Of a DNA stretch of 64,000 nucleotides, positions 53,060-61,502 are shown in pieces. Every line of letters begins with the position of its first letter. Positions within the stretch are counted from its first letter, which is position 1. The stretch lies in the NCBI GenBank assembly GCA_963205455.1, contig CAUJJL010000196.1, positions 37,276 to 101,275 on the forward strand. Reading direction: 5' to 3'. The notes below the pieces were generated by a model. That model ran no database searches. It was not told the DNA's origin and saw only the letters and a list, made by a program, of their open reading frames with translations. The position numbers and the translations under genes are program-made. The stretch comes from Verrucomicrobiota bacterium. GTDB lineage: Bacteria > Verrucomicrobiota > Verrucomicrobiia > Opitutales > Opitutaceae.

Positions 53060-54445
53060 ATGCGACGACTGATGCGACATCCGCTGATTTTTTTCCTGGC
53101 GGCGCTGGTGGCTGCAGCGTCGGCGCAGGGGGCGCAGGCGTCTGCGGGTTCCTCCGAGTGGGATGCGTCGGCGCGTGCGGGCTATGCATTTCTTGAGCGG
53201 CTGTGCGACGATTTTGGCGGCAGGCTGGTCGGCTCCCGCCAGAATCGACGTGCATTGGAGCGTCTTGCGCAGGAACTTTCGGCGCTGGGCCTGAAGCCCG
53301 AGTTTCAGGAGTTCTCGATGCCCGGGTGGGAGCGTCGCAATGATTCCGTGACGATGCTCAAGCCATTCAAGCGATCGCTCCGCGTGGCGGCGCTTTCCTA
53401 CACAAATCCTCACACGCCCTTTAGCGCGGACGTCGTTGCCATGGGAAACGGAGCAGCGACGGACTATGCCGCGTCCGGTGTCGCCGGGAAAGTCGGCCTG
53501 TTGTCAGCTGGGACCGGATTGCAGACGGCCGAGATTGCGGCGATCGCGAAGGAGCGTGGACTGCGCGCGATTCTTTTCATCAATCGCGAGGCGGGAGGAC
53601 AGCTGCTGACACGGACGGGGTCCTTCGTTGGCAAACCGCTGCCGATCCCCGTGTATTCCATCACGCAGGAGGAAGGACTGTGGATGGGGCGGCTCCTCGC
53701 CCGCGGTGAACCGGTGCGCGTTGACGTGTGCACGACATCGCGATGTGTCACTGTGGAGACGGCGAATCTGGTGGTGCGTCTGGCGGGCCGCTCCACGGAC
53801 AAGGTCATTGTTGGCGGGCATTTTGACAGTTGGGATCTGGGCCAGGGAGCGATCGACAACGGCCTCGGCGTGGCGCAGTTGTTCGCGCTGGCGCACGCGC
53901 TGAGAAATCGGCCGCTCGCACGCACGGTTGAAATAGTATGGTTCAATGGCGAGGAGATGGGACTGTGGGGTTCGCGTCATGCGGCGAAAATGCTCGGTGA
54001 CGATTCGGTCATTGCGATGGTGAACCTCGACATGGTGGGGGTTCCCATCGGGATCAATGCGCTCGGGGATGACAGCCTCGTGCCGGCGCTGGAGCGCTTT
54101 GAGGCCGGTCGTGCTGTCAAACTCCCGAAGGGCGTGGAGAACGTCAACTGGATGGGCAGTGACCACACGGCCTATCAGGTGGTGGGCGTCCGGGCGGTGA
54201 CCTTCAATGCGCCCATCGACCGGGACTCGGTCCGCTACTATCATGATTTTGCCGACACCATCGACAAGCTGCCGGAAAGCATCGTTGTCAAATCAACGGC
54301 CGTCATCGGGGACGCCGTCGTTGCGCTCGTCAATGATCCCGCACTCGCGCCCTTCAGGCGCGATGCGAAGGAGACCGAAGCCCTGTTTACCAAGTTTGGC
54401 ATTGATCAGCGCATGAAGGCGACCGGCCTGTGGCCGACGCACTGA
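53060..54445 (+). CDS. exported M28-family zinc peptidase
   Basis: The product has 461 residues with a signal peptide (LIFFLAALVAAASAQG). A PA-type insert (~100-225) precedes the catalytic domain. Zinc-ligand motifs are complete: GGHFDSWDLGQGAIDNG (His254, Asp266), FNGEEMGLWGS (Glu298-Glu299, catalytic base and ligand), NLDMVGV (Asp324) and YYHDFADT (His395). The DSWD-x-x-QGA-x-DN arrangement is like carboxypeptidase Q and aminopeptidase-type M28 enzymes. It would cleave peptides or N-terminal residues in the periplasm. It lies 3 bases behind the unknown toroid-like gene and 53 bases before the Na+ symporter. Confidence 0.92.
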   Translation: MRRLMRHPLIFFLAALVAAASAQGAQASAGSSEWDASARAGYAFLERLCDDFGGRLVGSRQNRRALERLAQELSALGLKPEFQEFSMPGWERRNDSVTMLKPFKRSLRVAALSYTNPHTPFSADVVAMGNGAATDYAASGVAGKVGLLSAGTGLQTAEIAAIAKERGLRAILFINREAGGQLLTRTGSFVGKPLPIPVYSITQEEGLWMGRLLARGEPVRVDVCTTSRCVTVETANLVVRLAGRSTDKVIVGGHFDSWDLGQGAIDNGLGVAQLFALAHALRNRPLARTVEIVWFNGEEMGLWGSRHAAKMLGDDSVIAMVNLDMVGVPIGINALGDDSLVPALERFEAGRAVKLPKGVENVNWMGSDHTAYQVVGVRAVTFNAPIDRDSVRYYHDFADTIDKLPESIVVKSTAVIGDAVVALVNDPALAPFRRDAKETEALFTKFGIDQRMKATGLWPTH

Positions 54446-54498
54446 GCGTTGCCGTTCCTTTTTCTTACAAACCTCAACAACCCCCAAACCTTCCCACC

Positions 54499-56613
54499 AT
54501 GACTCTACTTGGGCTCCATCTTTTCGATGCCATCGTCATCGTTGTCTACATCCTCGCGGTACTCCTGATCGGCAAACTCTTCTCTCATGGGGTCAAGGGC
54601 GAGAGCGATTTTTTCCTCGGCGGGCGCTCGTTGGGAAAGTGGTTCCAGTTCTTTCTCAGCTTCGGAAACATGACGGATCCCGGGCAGGCCACAACTACGG
54701 CCAGTTCGGTTTACCGGCAGGGCGTGGGTGGCGCGTGGCTGACGCTCATCACGCTCTTTCTCACGCCGTATTACTGGTTCACGAACGTCTGGTTCCGGCG
54801 GGTAAGGCTCACGACAACGGCGGAACTTTTCGACGATCGTTTTGGATGTAAGTTCCTGGCGACACTTTACGCCGTGACCACGATCATGATGGCGATTGTC
54901 AGCATCGCCGGGGGAAACGTGGTTGCGCTGAAGACGCTGCAACCCCTCATGGTGAAGGATCCGGCCATCTATTCCGTGGTGGAACAGCAGCGGGTAAATG
55001 ATTATCATGAATTCACGGATTTGCGCAAACAGCGGCAGATGGCGCCCCTGCCGGAGGAAAAGACCGCCCGCTATGAGGTTCTGAAGGGCTATTATGATCG
55101 GGGCGAACTCCAGCCGTTTGTCACGTACCTTCACCCAGTGACCTTCTATCTGATTTCAACGGTGTTGGTGGCAACGTTTGTGATGCTGGGAGGCCTAAAA
55201 GCTTCGGCGGTCGTGGATGCGCTGCAGGCGGTGCTGGTCATCCTCATATCCATTGTTCTGATACCCTTTGGACTCCACAAGCTGGGAGGTCCGAGCGGGC
55301 TGCATGAGAAGGTGCCAGACGTGATGTTGAACCTTTTCGGCGGGGGCATGCGAAGCGAGTACACGTGGCACTCGATTGCGGCACTTCTCTTTGTCCAGTT
55401 TGTAGGCATCGTCGGATCGCAGGCGAACATGACAATCGCGGGCTCCGCAAAGAATGAACTCGCCGCGCGGTTGGGAGCTGTGACGGGCGGATTCAGCAAA
55501 CGGTTCGTCACGATCGCCTGGTGCTATTGCGGATTGATCGCCCTGGCACTGTTCGGACCGGGCCTTTCGGATCCTGACCAGGCGTGGGGACTCCTGACGC
55601 GCTCGCTGCTGCCGGTCGGATTGATCGGCGTCATGATCATTGGAATCCTTGGGGGCAAGCTGGCGCTCCTCGGAGCGCAGTCCGTGGTTCTCTCGGGTCT
55701 GGTGGTCAAGAACCTCTACGAGCCCCTGTTCCCAGGGAAATCGACAAAGCACTACATGGTGGTTGCGCGGCTGACGGTTCCGGCAGTACTGGGCGCGGGT
55801 GTGGCAGTGGGTCTCTACCTGAACAGCGTGATTGCACTGCTGAAATTCGCGATCGTGCTTCTGGTGATCTGGGGTGTGCCGATCACCCTGATATTCATCT
55901 GGAGGCGTCTCACGGAGACTGCGGTTCGTGTACAGGTGGTGTCGACGATCGTGCTCGTGGCGGTCATTCCGTGGATTGTTCCTAGCATTCCTGCTCTGGC
56001 GCGTTCGGAAACGCTGACCGCGATGACGAGAGAGCGTGTGGTGGTCGTGCAGGCGCATGCGTCAGCGGAGGACGTCGCGGCGGGACGTGCCGCCAAGGAG
56101 GGTGAAACGATCACCCGGCAGCAGCGCATGGAGCCCATTTCGATCTATTTCGAGGAGGGTGTGGGACATCTCGATCCGAAGGACCTCAGTTCGCCGAAGA
56201 CGGGTAGGGGATTGTTTTTCGTCGAGGTTTACCTCGTCGGACTGCTGGGGTTTGACGTGGAAGGGTTTTCGGCGGCTCAGATCCTCACCACCCGCTACAT
56301 GGTCGATGCGCTCTTTCCGATCTTTGTTCTCATCGTGGTCAGCCTGCTGACGCGTCCGACGGAGAAGACCCGCCTGGATCGTTTCTATGTGCGCTTGAAG
56401 ACGCCGGTCGGCGCCACCCTGGAGGAGGATGCGGTTGCGGTGGAAGCCGGGTATGCGAATCCGACCTGTTACGATCATCTGAAGCTTTTTCCACGGAGCA
56501 ACTGGGAGTTTACCAAATGGAACCGGCAGGATTTTCTGGGATTCCTCGGATGCTGTGGGCTGGTTGGAGGCATTCTTCTTTTCTTCAAGGCAGTGCTCCT
56601 GATCGGAAGTTGA
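54499..56613 (+). CDS. sodium:solute symporter (SSS family), long form
   Basis: The product has 704 residues from the ATG at 54499; a longer reading overlaps the M28 stop. About 13 helices cover most of the protein. The N-terminal GESDFFLGGRSLGKWFQFFLSFGNMTDPGQATTTASSVYRQG is typical for SSF transporters. A hydrophilic insert (~160-220, rich in Glu, Arg and Gln) and a second soluble stretch (~530-590, with VVVVQAHASAEDVAAGRAAK) are unusual; the latter sits between late helices, while the last ~80 residues end in a final hydrophobic helix. It should import a small solute with Na+. Its substrate may come from the peptidases and hydrolases around it. Confidence 0.9.
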   Translation: MTLLGLHLFDAIVIVVYILAVLLIGKLFSHGVKGESDFFLGGRSLGKWFQFFLSFGNMTDPGQATTTASSVYRQGVGGAWLTLITLFLTPYYWFTNVWFRRVRLTTTAELFDDRFGCKFLATLYAVTTIMMAIVSIAGGNVVALKTLQPLMVKDPAIYSVVEQQRVNDYHEFTDLRKQRQMAPLPEEKTARYEVLKGYYDRGELQPFVTYLHPVTFYLISTVLVATFVMLGGLKASAVVDALQAVLVILISIVLIPFGLHKLGGPSGLHEKVPDVMLNLFGGGMRSEYTWHSIAALLFVQFVGIVGSQANMTIAGSAKNELAARLGAVTGGFSKRFVTIAWCYCGLIALALFGPGLSDPDQAWGLLTRSLLPVGLIGVMIIGILGGKLALLGAQSVVLSGLVVKNLYEPLFPGKSTKHYMVVARLTVPAVLGAGVAVGLYLNSVIALLKFAIVLLVIWGVPITLIFIWRRLTETAVRVQVVSTIVLVAVIPWIVPSIPALARSETLTAMTRERVVVVQAHASAEDVAAGRAAKEGETITRQQRMEPISIYFEEGVGHLDPKDLSSPKTGRGLFFVEVYLVGLLGFDVEGFSAAQILTTRYMVDALFPIFVLIVVSLLTRPTEKTRLDRFYVRLKTPVGATLEEDAVAVEAGYANPTCYDHLKLFPRSNWEFTKWNRQDFLGFLGCCGLVGGILLFFKAVLLIGS

Positions 56614-56630
56614 ATCCCTCTCATGCGACT

Positions 56631-57455
56631 ATGAAAACGAATCCTTGGATTGCAGGGCTGGCCTGCCTGATGGCGGTGACGGCTGCGGTGGCGGCGCCTG
56701 CCGCGAAGTTTGTCACGAGTGAAAGGGCCTCCGTGCTCGTGTGCGGCGGGAGCATGATGAATGGGAATCATTTCAGCGATTCCTCGCTCGCGATCATGCG
56801 TGAGCACTACGCGGGATGCCGGAAGATCGCGCTTATCCTGCATGCCTCGCTGCCGAAGGACCGCGACCGCATGGAGGCTCGGCTGAAGGAGGCGTTTGCG
56901 CATCTGGGTCCCTATGAGGCGGAGTCGCTTCATCACCACGATGCCAAGGGACAGATTGCTCTGCTCAAGTCCGCCGATGGAATTTTTGTCGGCGGTGGCG
57001 AGACGTTTGTCCTGCTGGCGGAGCTGTACAGGACCGGGCAGCTCCAGGTGCTCCGTGAACGGACGCTGGCAGGGATTCCGTATTGCGGGACGAGTGCGGG
57101 GGCGAATGTGGCAGGATTGCTGATTGGAACGACGAATGATTTTCCCGTAACCGACATCCCCACGCGCAATTCGCTCGGCATTTTTCCGGCGCTCATCAAT
57201 CCGCACCATCCTGCGCCGAGTGAGAAGGCGGAATTTGCGGGGCGATCCGGCAAGATCAAGGGGTACCTTGGATTCAATCCCGGTGAGTCGGTCCTGGCGC
57301 TCGGCAATGCGTCGTTTGCGAGACTGCACAAGGGCCGGGTGACCTTCTCCGTCGGACTCGGCTGGCTCTACCGCGCGGATTCCGTGCGGGCCCTGGCGCC
57401 CGGCGACTCGATTGATGAGCTGATAGGAAGCGGAAAAAGTACCGCGGCGAAATAG
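56631..57455 (+). CDS. exported S51-family peptidase (dipeptidase E-like)
   Basis: The product has 274 residues from the ATG at 56631. An N-terminal hydrophobic signal (PWIAGLACLMAVTAAVAAP) is present. The S51 core shows VLVCGGSMMNG, GIFVGGGETFVLLAELYRTG, PYCGTSAGANVAGLL with nucleophile Ser155, LGIFPALINPHHP with the likely His, and GFNPGESVLALG. PepE-type enzymes cleave Asp-X dipeptides and are usually cytoplasmic; the export signal is unusual. Cyanophycinase is a related option, but the length and the PHHP region fit dipeptidase E better. It lies 17 bases behind the symporter and ends the operon-like series. Confidence 0.85.
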   Translation: MKTNPWIAGLACLMAVTAAVAAPAAKFVTSERASVLVCGGSMMNGNHFSDSSLAIMREHYAGCRKIALILHASLPKDRDRMEARLKEAFAHLGPYEAESLHHHDAKGQIALLKSADGIFVGGGETFVLLAELYRTGQLQVLRERTLAGIPYCGTSAGANVAGLLIGTTNDFPVTDIPTRNSLGIFPALINPHHPAPSEKAEFAGRSGKIKGYLGFNPGESVLALGNASFARLHKGRVTFSVGLGWLYRADSVRALAPGDSIDELIGSGKSTAAK

Positions 57456-57590
57456 GTCCGACCCCAACCCAATCTCACCACAGATGCCACAGATACGAAC
57501 CGGAAGAAAGGCATCGGAGGTGGGAGGCCGGTGGCAGAAGTCAGAGAGCAGAGGTCGGAGGTCGGAAGCCAGAGGCATCTCTTCCGAACG

Positions 57591-57614
57591 GGAGGGGCAC
57601 GCTTCGTCGTGCCC
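57591..57614. repeat. 24-base hairpin repeat, copy 1
   Basis: The 24 bases include the inverted repeat GGGCACG-CTTCGT-CGTGCCC. An identical copy starts 306 bases downstream (57897-57920), in the same orientation. Confidence 0.85.
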
Positions 57615-57756
57615 TGATTGAACGGAAAGCAATGCAGACCAGAGATAGGAATCCGCAGATGGCGCGGATTTTCGCAGATTTGCGGTCCGGCTGATTGATG
57701 TTCAATCGGTGGCTGTCGTCATTTGTGGTTGATAGGTTTTCGATCGGACTCTTGAC

Positions 57757-57783
57757 CACGGAGTGCACGGAATGCACGGAGTG
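57757..57783. repeat. tandem 9-base repeat, three units
   Basis: CACGGAGTG, CACGGAATG and CACGGAGTG follow each other without spacer. One base differs in the middle unit. Confidence 0.9.
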
Positions 57784-57896
57784 AGGAGGCTTGGATTCTG
57801 TGTAATCTGTGCGATCTGTGGTTACCATGGATCGATTCCTGAATCTGCGTCCATCAGTGAAATTGGCGGAGCAGAGAACAATTATTCTGCCAAAAT

Positions 57897-57920
57897 GGAG
57901 GGGCACGCTTCGTCGTGCCC
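57897..57920. repeat. 24-base hairpin repeat, copy 2
   Basis: This is base-for-base the same as the copy at 57591-57614 and lies 71 bases before the stop of the minus-strand cellulase-like gene, where it could act as an RNA hairpin on either strand. Confidence 0.85.
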
Positions 57921-57990
57921 GGTTTGAGATCGGAAGCTGGAAGCTCCCGCCACTCTTCGATCACATATCCGATCCGCTATGCGCGTACGC

Positions 57991-60093
57991 TTACCAGGCG
58001 ATTTCGTACCAGAGCGTTCGCTGCTCCGGGCCGAGCTTGAAATGGGAGGCACTGCTATTGTCGGAAGATTTTATTTCGCTCATGCGATGTCCGCGGCCGT
58101 CCAGGGCAAAGACGCGTGCGCCGGGTCGCGGCAGCGTGATTTCGACCGGGATGCCGTTTACCTCGGCCGGGCCGGTTCCCCAGTTGCGGCCAACCGACGT
58201 GCGCGCTTCGTTCCATTGCATTCCCCGGTTGGAGGCGGATCCCACGGCGGTCAGGAGCGCGCGTCCCGTTTTCTCGATCGGCTGGTCATCCATCGCGGTA
58301 AGCACAACCACGGCGTAATTACGCTCGGTAGTTCCTACTGCGATCCCGACGTCGCCGAGCTTGAAGCGCTGGTTGCCGATTAGACCCCATGCGGCACGAG
58401 TCGCCGGAGTGTTCACGGTCACGTGGGCGCGTTTTGGCGTGGTGGCATCCCACACCACGCGTCCGTCAGGACTGGCGAGTCGTTTGGCCGGAGGCTCAGT
58501 GATAGGTGAAGGCTGCGCCGCATGCGGGTCGATGCCGATGCGGTGACTCAGTCCCAGCGTGGCGGGAACCAGCTTGTCAAAGGTGCCTGCCGCGACGTCT
58601 TTGAGAGGTGCGAGATCTCCGCGGCGAAACAGTTGGGCGCAGGCGGAGAGCAGGGCGAGTTTCACGGGCTGGCCGTTGAACGAGAAGTAGCCCGTAATCG
58701 TGTCGCTGTACCAGCGCTTCCCGTCGTTGACATACTGGAAGAAGAAGACGCCATCCCAATCCTGCAACGACGCCACCAGCGCGGCGAACGGTACGGCGCT
58801 GGCCGCATAGTCATTGGGCTCGGGAATGTTCCACTCGGAAATCGTGAACGGACGATCGAGCAGCCGCCAAGGCGCTCGTTCGAGAAGGGAAGCCGCGGCA
58901 GGATTCGTTTCCATCGCCACGTTTCGAATCACCCAGTCCGCGGGATCCCATGGTGCATTGGGAAAACGTGGGTGCTGCCAGTAGGCATGCACATCGGCGT
59001 AGTCGCACGTATCTGCGACCACTTTGGGTGCGAGATAGGTGATCTGCGAACCGGTGATAGGCACGCGGACACCGAGGTCCTTCTTCAGAAAGTTCACCAT
59101 GTCGCGGAAGAATGCCTCCTCGGTGTCGACCATGAAGCGTTTCGCATCGCTGCGCGCCTGTTGGTTCCAGCCCTCTGTCGGGATCTCGACCGAACGTGTC
59201 TCGATGCTCTGGTCTCTCGGCAGGGCGACCTTCCTGCTGCCCGGTGTTTCATCAGTGTCGGCGTTCCAGGCCTTCTGGAGCGCTGCAGTGGTGCCGTATG
59301 TGCGTGCCAGCCAGTCGTTCCAGCGTCGCTTGAATTCACCGCGGAAAGGTTCGGGCAGTTCCGCGGCGAGTTCGGGTCCCGTCTTGCTGAACGAATTTTC
59401 GTTGGTGATCTCGATCATCGCGATCGCCGGGTCGTCGACGCGTCTCAGCTTGCGGTAGGGATTTTCGTGGAGCAGGTAGTTGCGGCAGAATTCCTTCAAC
59501 TGCGCCTGCACGCGCGGCTCGAAGTAGAGAAGGTATTTGTCGTAACGGGTCTTTCGGGGCAGGCCTTCGCGCGAGTAGCCTTCGGCCTCGTTCAGGGAGC
59601 GACTGACATGCAAGTTGAGGTTGGCGTAGATCCCGTGGCGATGCAGTTGGGCGAGGTAGTAGTCGAGACGATCCACCTGATCGGGCGAGAACTTGCGTTG
59701 TCCGTTGACCACCGGGCTCCAGATCCCTCGAGGCGCGGGTGAACCGTCGTGGTGGTGAATGCGCACGGCATTGATGCCGAGTTTGGCCAGGTGCGCGGCG
59801 ACCTTTTCCGCATCCTCCTTTCCAGGAAAATTGGCATCGAAGGTCGTGTTGACGCCCCAGATGCGGAGCCGCCCCGAATCTGTGTGGAAATGCCCGTCGC
59901 GAATGCGAACAAACCCATCCGCCCCCGCAGGCCGCGGCGACAGATCGGCCAGATTGGTGAAGGAAGGCGAAGCGTCGTCGCCGGGAATGGCAAAGGGGAA
60001 GCGCTCTTCAGCGGCGTCGGCGGCCGCGGTGAAGACGCCCAAAGCGAGGCAGAGGGCAAAGGCCCCCGGGGTGAAACGTGGCGAGACAGGCAT
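57991..60093 (-). CDS. exported GH-A clan (cellulase/GH5-like) glycoside hydrolase
   Basis: The product has 700 residues from the ATG at 60093, which opens a signal peptide (PGAFALCLALGVFTAAADAA); upstream in-frame codons add 22 residues without a cleaner start. The barrel starts RIWGVNTTFDANFP and INAVRIHHHDGSP. IAMIEITNENS carries the likely acid/base Glu232, and FTISEWNIPEPN the likely nucleophile Glu420, both in the right strand context. The last ~200 residues form beta domains (RVVWDATTPKRAHVTVNTP, FKLGPEQRTLWYEIAW). A beta-mannanase, cellulase or related specificity is possible. It faces the peptidase series tail-to-tail, across the repeat island. Confidence 0.87.
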   Translation of the reverse strand: MPVSPRFTPGAFALCLALGVFTAAADAAEERFPFAIPGDDASPSFTNLADLSPRPAGADGFVRIRDGHFHTDSGRLRIWGVNTTFDANFPGKEDAEKVAAHLAKLGINAVRIHHHDGSPAPRGIWSPVVNGQRKFSPDQVDRLDYYLAQLHRHGIYANLNLHVSRSLNEAEGYSREGLPRKTRYDKYLLYFEPRVQAQLKEFCRNYLLHENPYRKLRRVDDPAIAMIEITNENSFSKTGPELAAELPEPFRGEFKRRWNDWLARTYGTTAALQKAWNADTDETPGSRKVALPRDQSIETRSVEIPTEGWNQQARSDAKRFMVDTEEAFFRDMVNFLKKDLGVRVPITGSQITYLAPKVVADTCDYADVHAYWQHPRFPNAPWDPADWVIRNVAMETNPAAASLLERAPWRLLDRPFTISEWNIPEPNDYAASAVPFAALVASLQDWDGVFFFQYVNDGKRWYSDTITGYFSFNGQPVKLALLSACAQLFRRGDLAPLKDVAAGTFDKLVPATLGLSHRIGIDPHAAQPSPITEPPAKRLASPDGRVVWDATTPKRAHVTVNTPATRAAWGLIGNQRFKLGDVGIAVGTTERNYAVVVLTAMDDQPIEKTGRALLTAVGSASNRGMQWNEARTSVGRNWGTGPAEVNGIPVEITLPRPGARVFALDGRGHRMSEIKSSDNSSASHFKLGPEQRTLWYEIAW

Positions 60094-60715
60094 GGAGGGA
60101 ACGGTAGTGCCGCCCCGGTCGAAACGAAAGTGATTCCTGCTTCTCATGGAGACGAGCATAGCAGGGCATGTGCAGGCCGCTCAGGGTATGCCTTTTTGGC
60201 CGACCTCGCTTTCTGCTGCCGATGCAATGGTCGCGCGATGCCCCGTCCAATTCCGCCCTGCCCGACGAGAAAATGCTCTCCGACGAACTTCAGAAGACCC
60301 GGGCCCGGCTCGAATCCCGCCAAGTGGATCCAAGCTCACCTCGGTGATCTCTTTTGGCACTCGTCATGCAAGTGCAAGCCCTCCAACTCGGGAACTAGGC
60401 TGCGCCCGCCGTATCGATCTTCGATCTTTCGAGTTCCTGCTCCGAGCCACCATCCAGAGGCGAGCCATGCAAGTGCATCGCTCTTACAATGATTGTGTAA
60501 TTTGGAATCGAGCAAATGAGACAGTGGGGCGAGAGTAGGAATGTTCCAAACAGCTATAAAACACATATCAATTTATGCAGTTAAAATAGTATTGCATACA
60601 TCACAGTTTAATATCTGATTTAGCGCGCACGCCAAGAAAGCGGCTTCAGAGCCATTTGCACTGGAGCCTCAAGGGGCATTGTGCGCGCCATGGCCCAAGC
60701 TACACGTCAGACATC
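60094..60715. other. long intergenic stretch with an AT-rich boundary
   Basis: No gene can be supported here. Bases 60200-60345 hold a plus-strand open frame with helix-like content (SDELQKTRARLESRQ) that ends at a TGA; it has no clear start and may be a gene remnant. Around 60541-60620 the DNA becomes strongly AT-rich against the GC-rich background, in contrast to all genes nearby. The change in composition and the following restriction locus suggest an insertion boundary and a promoter region. Confidence 0.5.
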
Positions 60716-60901
60716 ATGAGCAAGCTGCAAGATTGCATGTTAAACCACTTCCCGAATGGGTGTTTGGTGGATGAGTGCATTGACGTCAGCCTGATGTACA
60801 ACCGCGCGATGGTCGCAATGGCTCGATTGATGCCGTCGCACTTGGGAGATAGCTTTCACCCGCTGCGTGACACCGGCCACCCATCGATACGGCACAAATG
60901 A
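60716..60901 (+). CDS. possible 61-residue ORF overlapping hsdS start
   Basis: An ATG at 60716 gives 61 codons that end at a TGA overlapping the hsdS ATG (ATGA). The product (MSKLQDCMLNHFPNGCLVDE...) is not recognised. The overlap supports a real gene or a decayed gene end; the size and unusual composition speak against certainty. Confidence 0.3.
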   Translation: MSKLQDCMLNHFPNGCLVDECIDVSLMYNRAMVAMARLMPSHLGDSFHPLRDTGHPSIRHK

Positions 60902-61485
60902 AACCCGCGCAGTCGCAGCTCCGGGAAGTCGTCGACGTGCAGCTTGGCATCACGCTTCGCGGGGCCGACTCGTCGCGTCACCACCCGGACGGAACGCATC
61001 AGTTGCTCCGGATCGGGGATCTTTCCGACGATGGACTCCTCCGCATTTCGGAGCCGAATCTCATCAAGCTTGATGACGTCACAGCGCGTCGTTCAGGTCT
61101 TCGTGCGGGTGAAGTGTTGCTTGCGGCGCGTGGCACACGAATGACTGCCGCGGTCTTCGATGGCGGAATTTCTGCCGTCGCGGGCAGCCAGTTCCTGGTT
61201 CTGCGACCGCACGGGGGCGTGCTTCTCCCAGCCTACCTGCGCTGGTTTCTCAATCTCCCATCCACTCAGGACAACTTGAACGCGCGCGCCCGTGGCTCCT
61301 ATGTTCGCTCGCTTTCATCCCGCGCACTTGGGGAGCTGGAGATCCCCCTCCCATCGCTGCCCCGCCAACGCGCCATCGCGGAATTGCATGAGCTCGGTCT
61401 TCGTGAGAAGCAGCTCATGCAGTCCCTCGCCGAGCAGCGCGCCACCCTCATCAACCACTCCATTCTTCGGTTTCTCAGCGCCTGA
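60898..61485 (+). CDS. hsdS: type I restriction-modification specificity subunit, half-size (single TRD)
   Basis: The product has 195 residues, about half of a normal HsdS (~400). It contains one target-recognition domain: REVVDVQLGITLRG, LLRIGDLSDDGLLRI, LRAGEVLLAARGTRM, AGSQFLVLRP, LPAYLRWFLN, GSYVRSLSSRALGELEIPLPSLPRQRAIAEL, then the C-terminal spacer helix LREKQLMQSLAEQRATLIN. This is a complete half unit, so it may dimerise to recognise a palindromic bipartite site, as known for artificial or natural half-S subunits. It lies upstream of hsdM (17-base gap), the reverse of the common M-S order. Confidence 0.85.
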   Translation: MKPAQSQLREVVDVQLGITLRGADSSRHHPDGTHQLLRIGDLSDDGLLRISEPNLIKLDDVTARRSGLRAGEVLLAARGTRMTAAVFDGGISAVAGSQFLVLRPHGGVLLPAYLRWFLNLPSTQDNLNARARGSYVRSLSSRALGELEIPLPSLPRQRAIAELHELGLREKQLMQSLAEQRATLINHSILRFLSA

Positions 61486-61502
61486 CCGCCCCCTTTCCAC
61501 CC

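Larger units (their letters stand above)
57470..57935. repeat. composite intergenic repeat island
   Basis: The 535-base gap 57456-57990 carries no gene that I can support. It holds a mosaic of short repeats: CACAGAT-type words at 57474-57499 in one orientation and at 57797-57826 in the other; a tandem triplet of a 9-mer; an ATCCGC...GCGGAT dyad at 57649-57670; two identical 24-base hairpins; and CGGAGGTCGGA-like repeats near 57550. Similar words are known to recur in intergenic DNA of Verrucomicrobia and Planctomycetes. Confidence 0.7.

Noticed and set aside
56475..57632. Minus-strand open frame of 385 codons over the S51 gene
   Set aside because: It is antisense to a motif-rich peptidase gene and extends into the repeat island.
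57470..57935. Possible CRISPR or tRNA-like element in the repeat island
   Set aside because: Repeat lengths and orientations vary, no cloverleaf can be drawn, and there are no cas genes.
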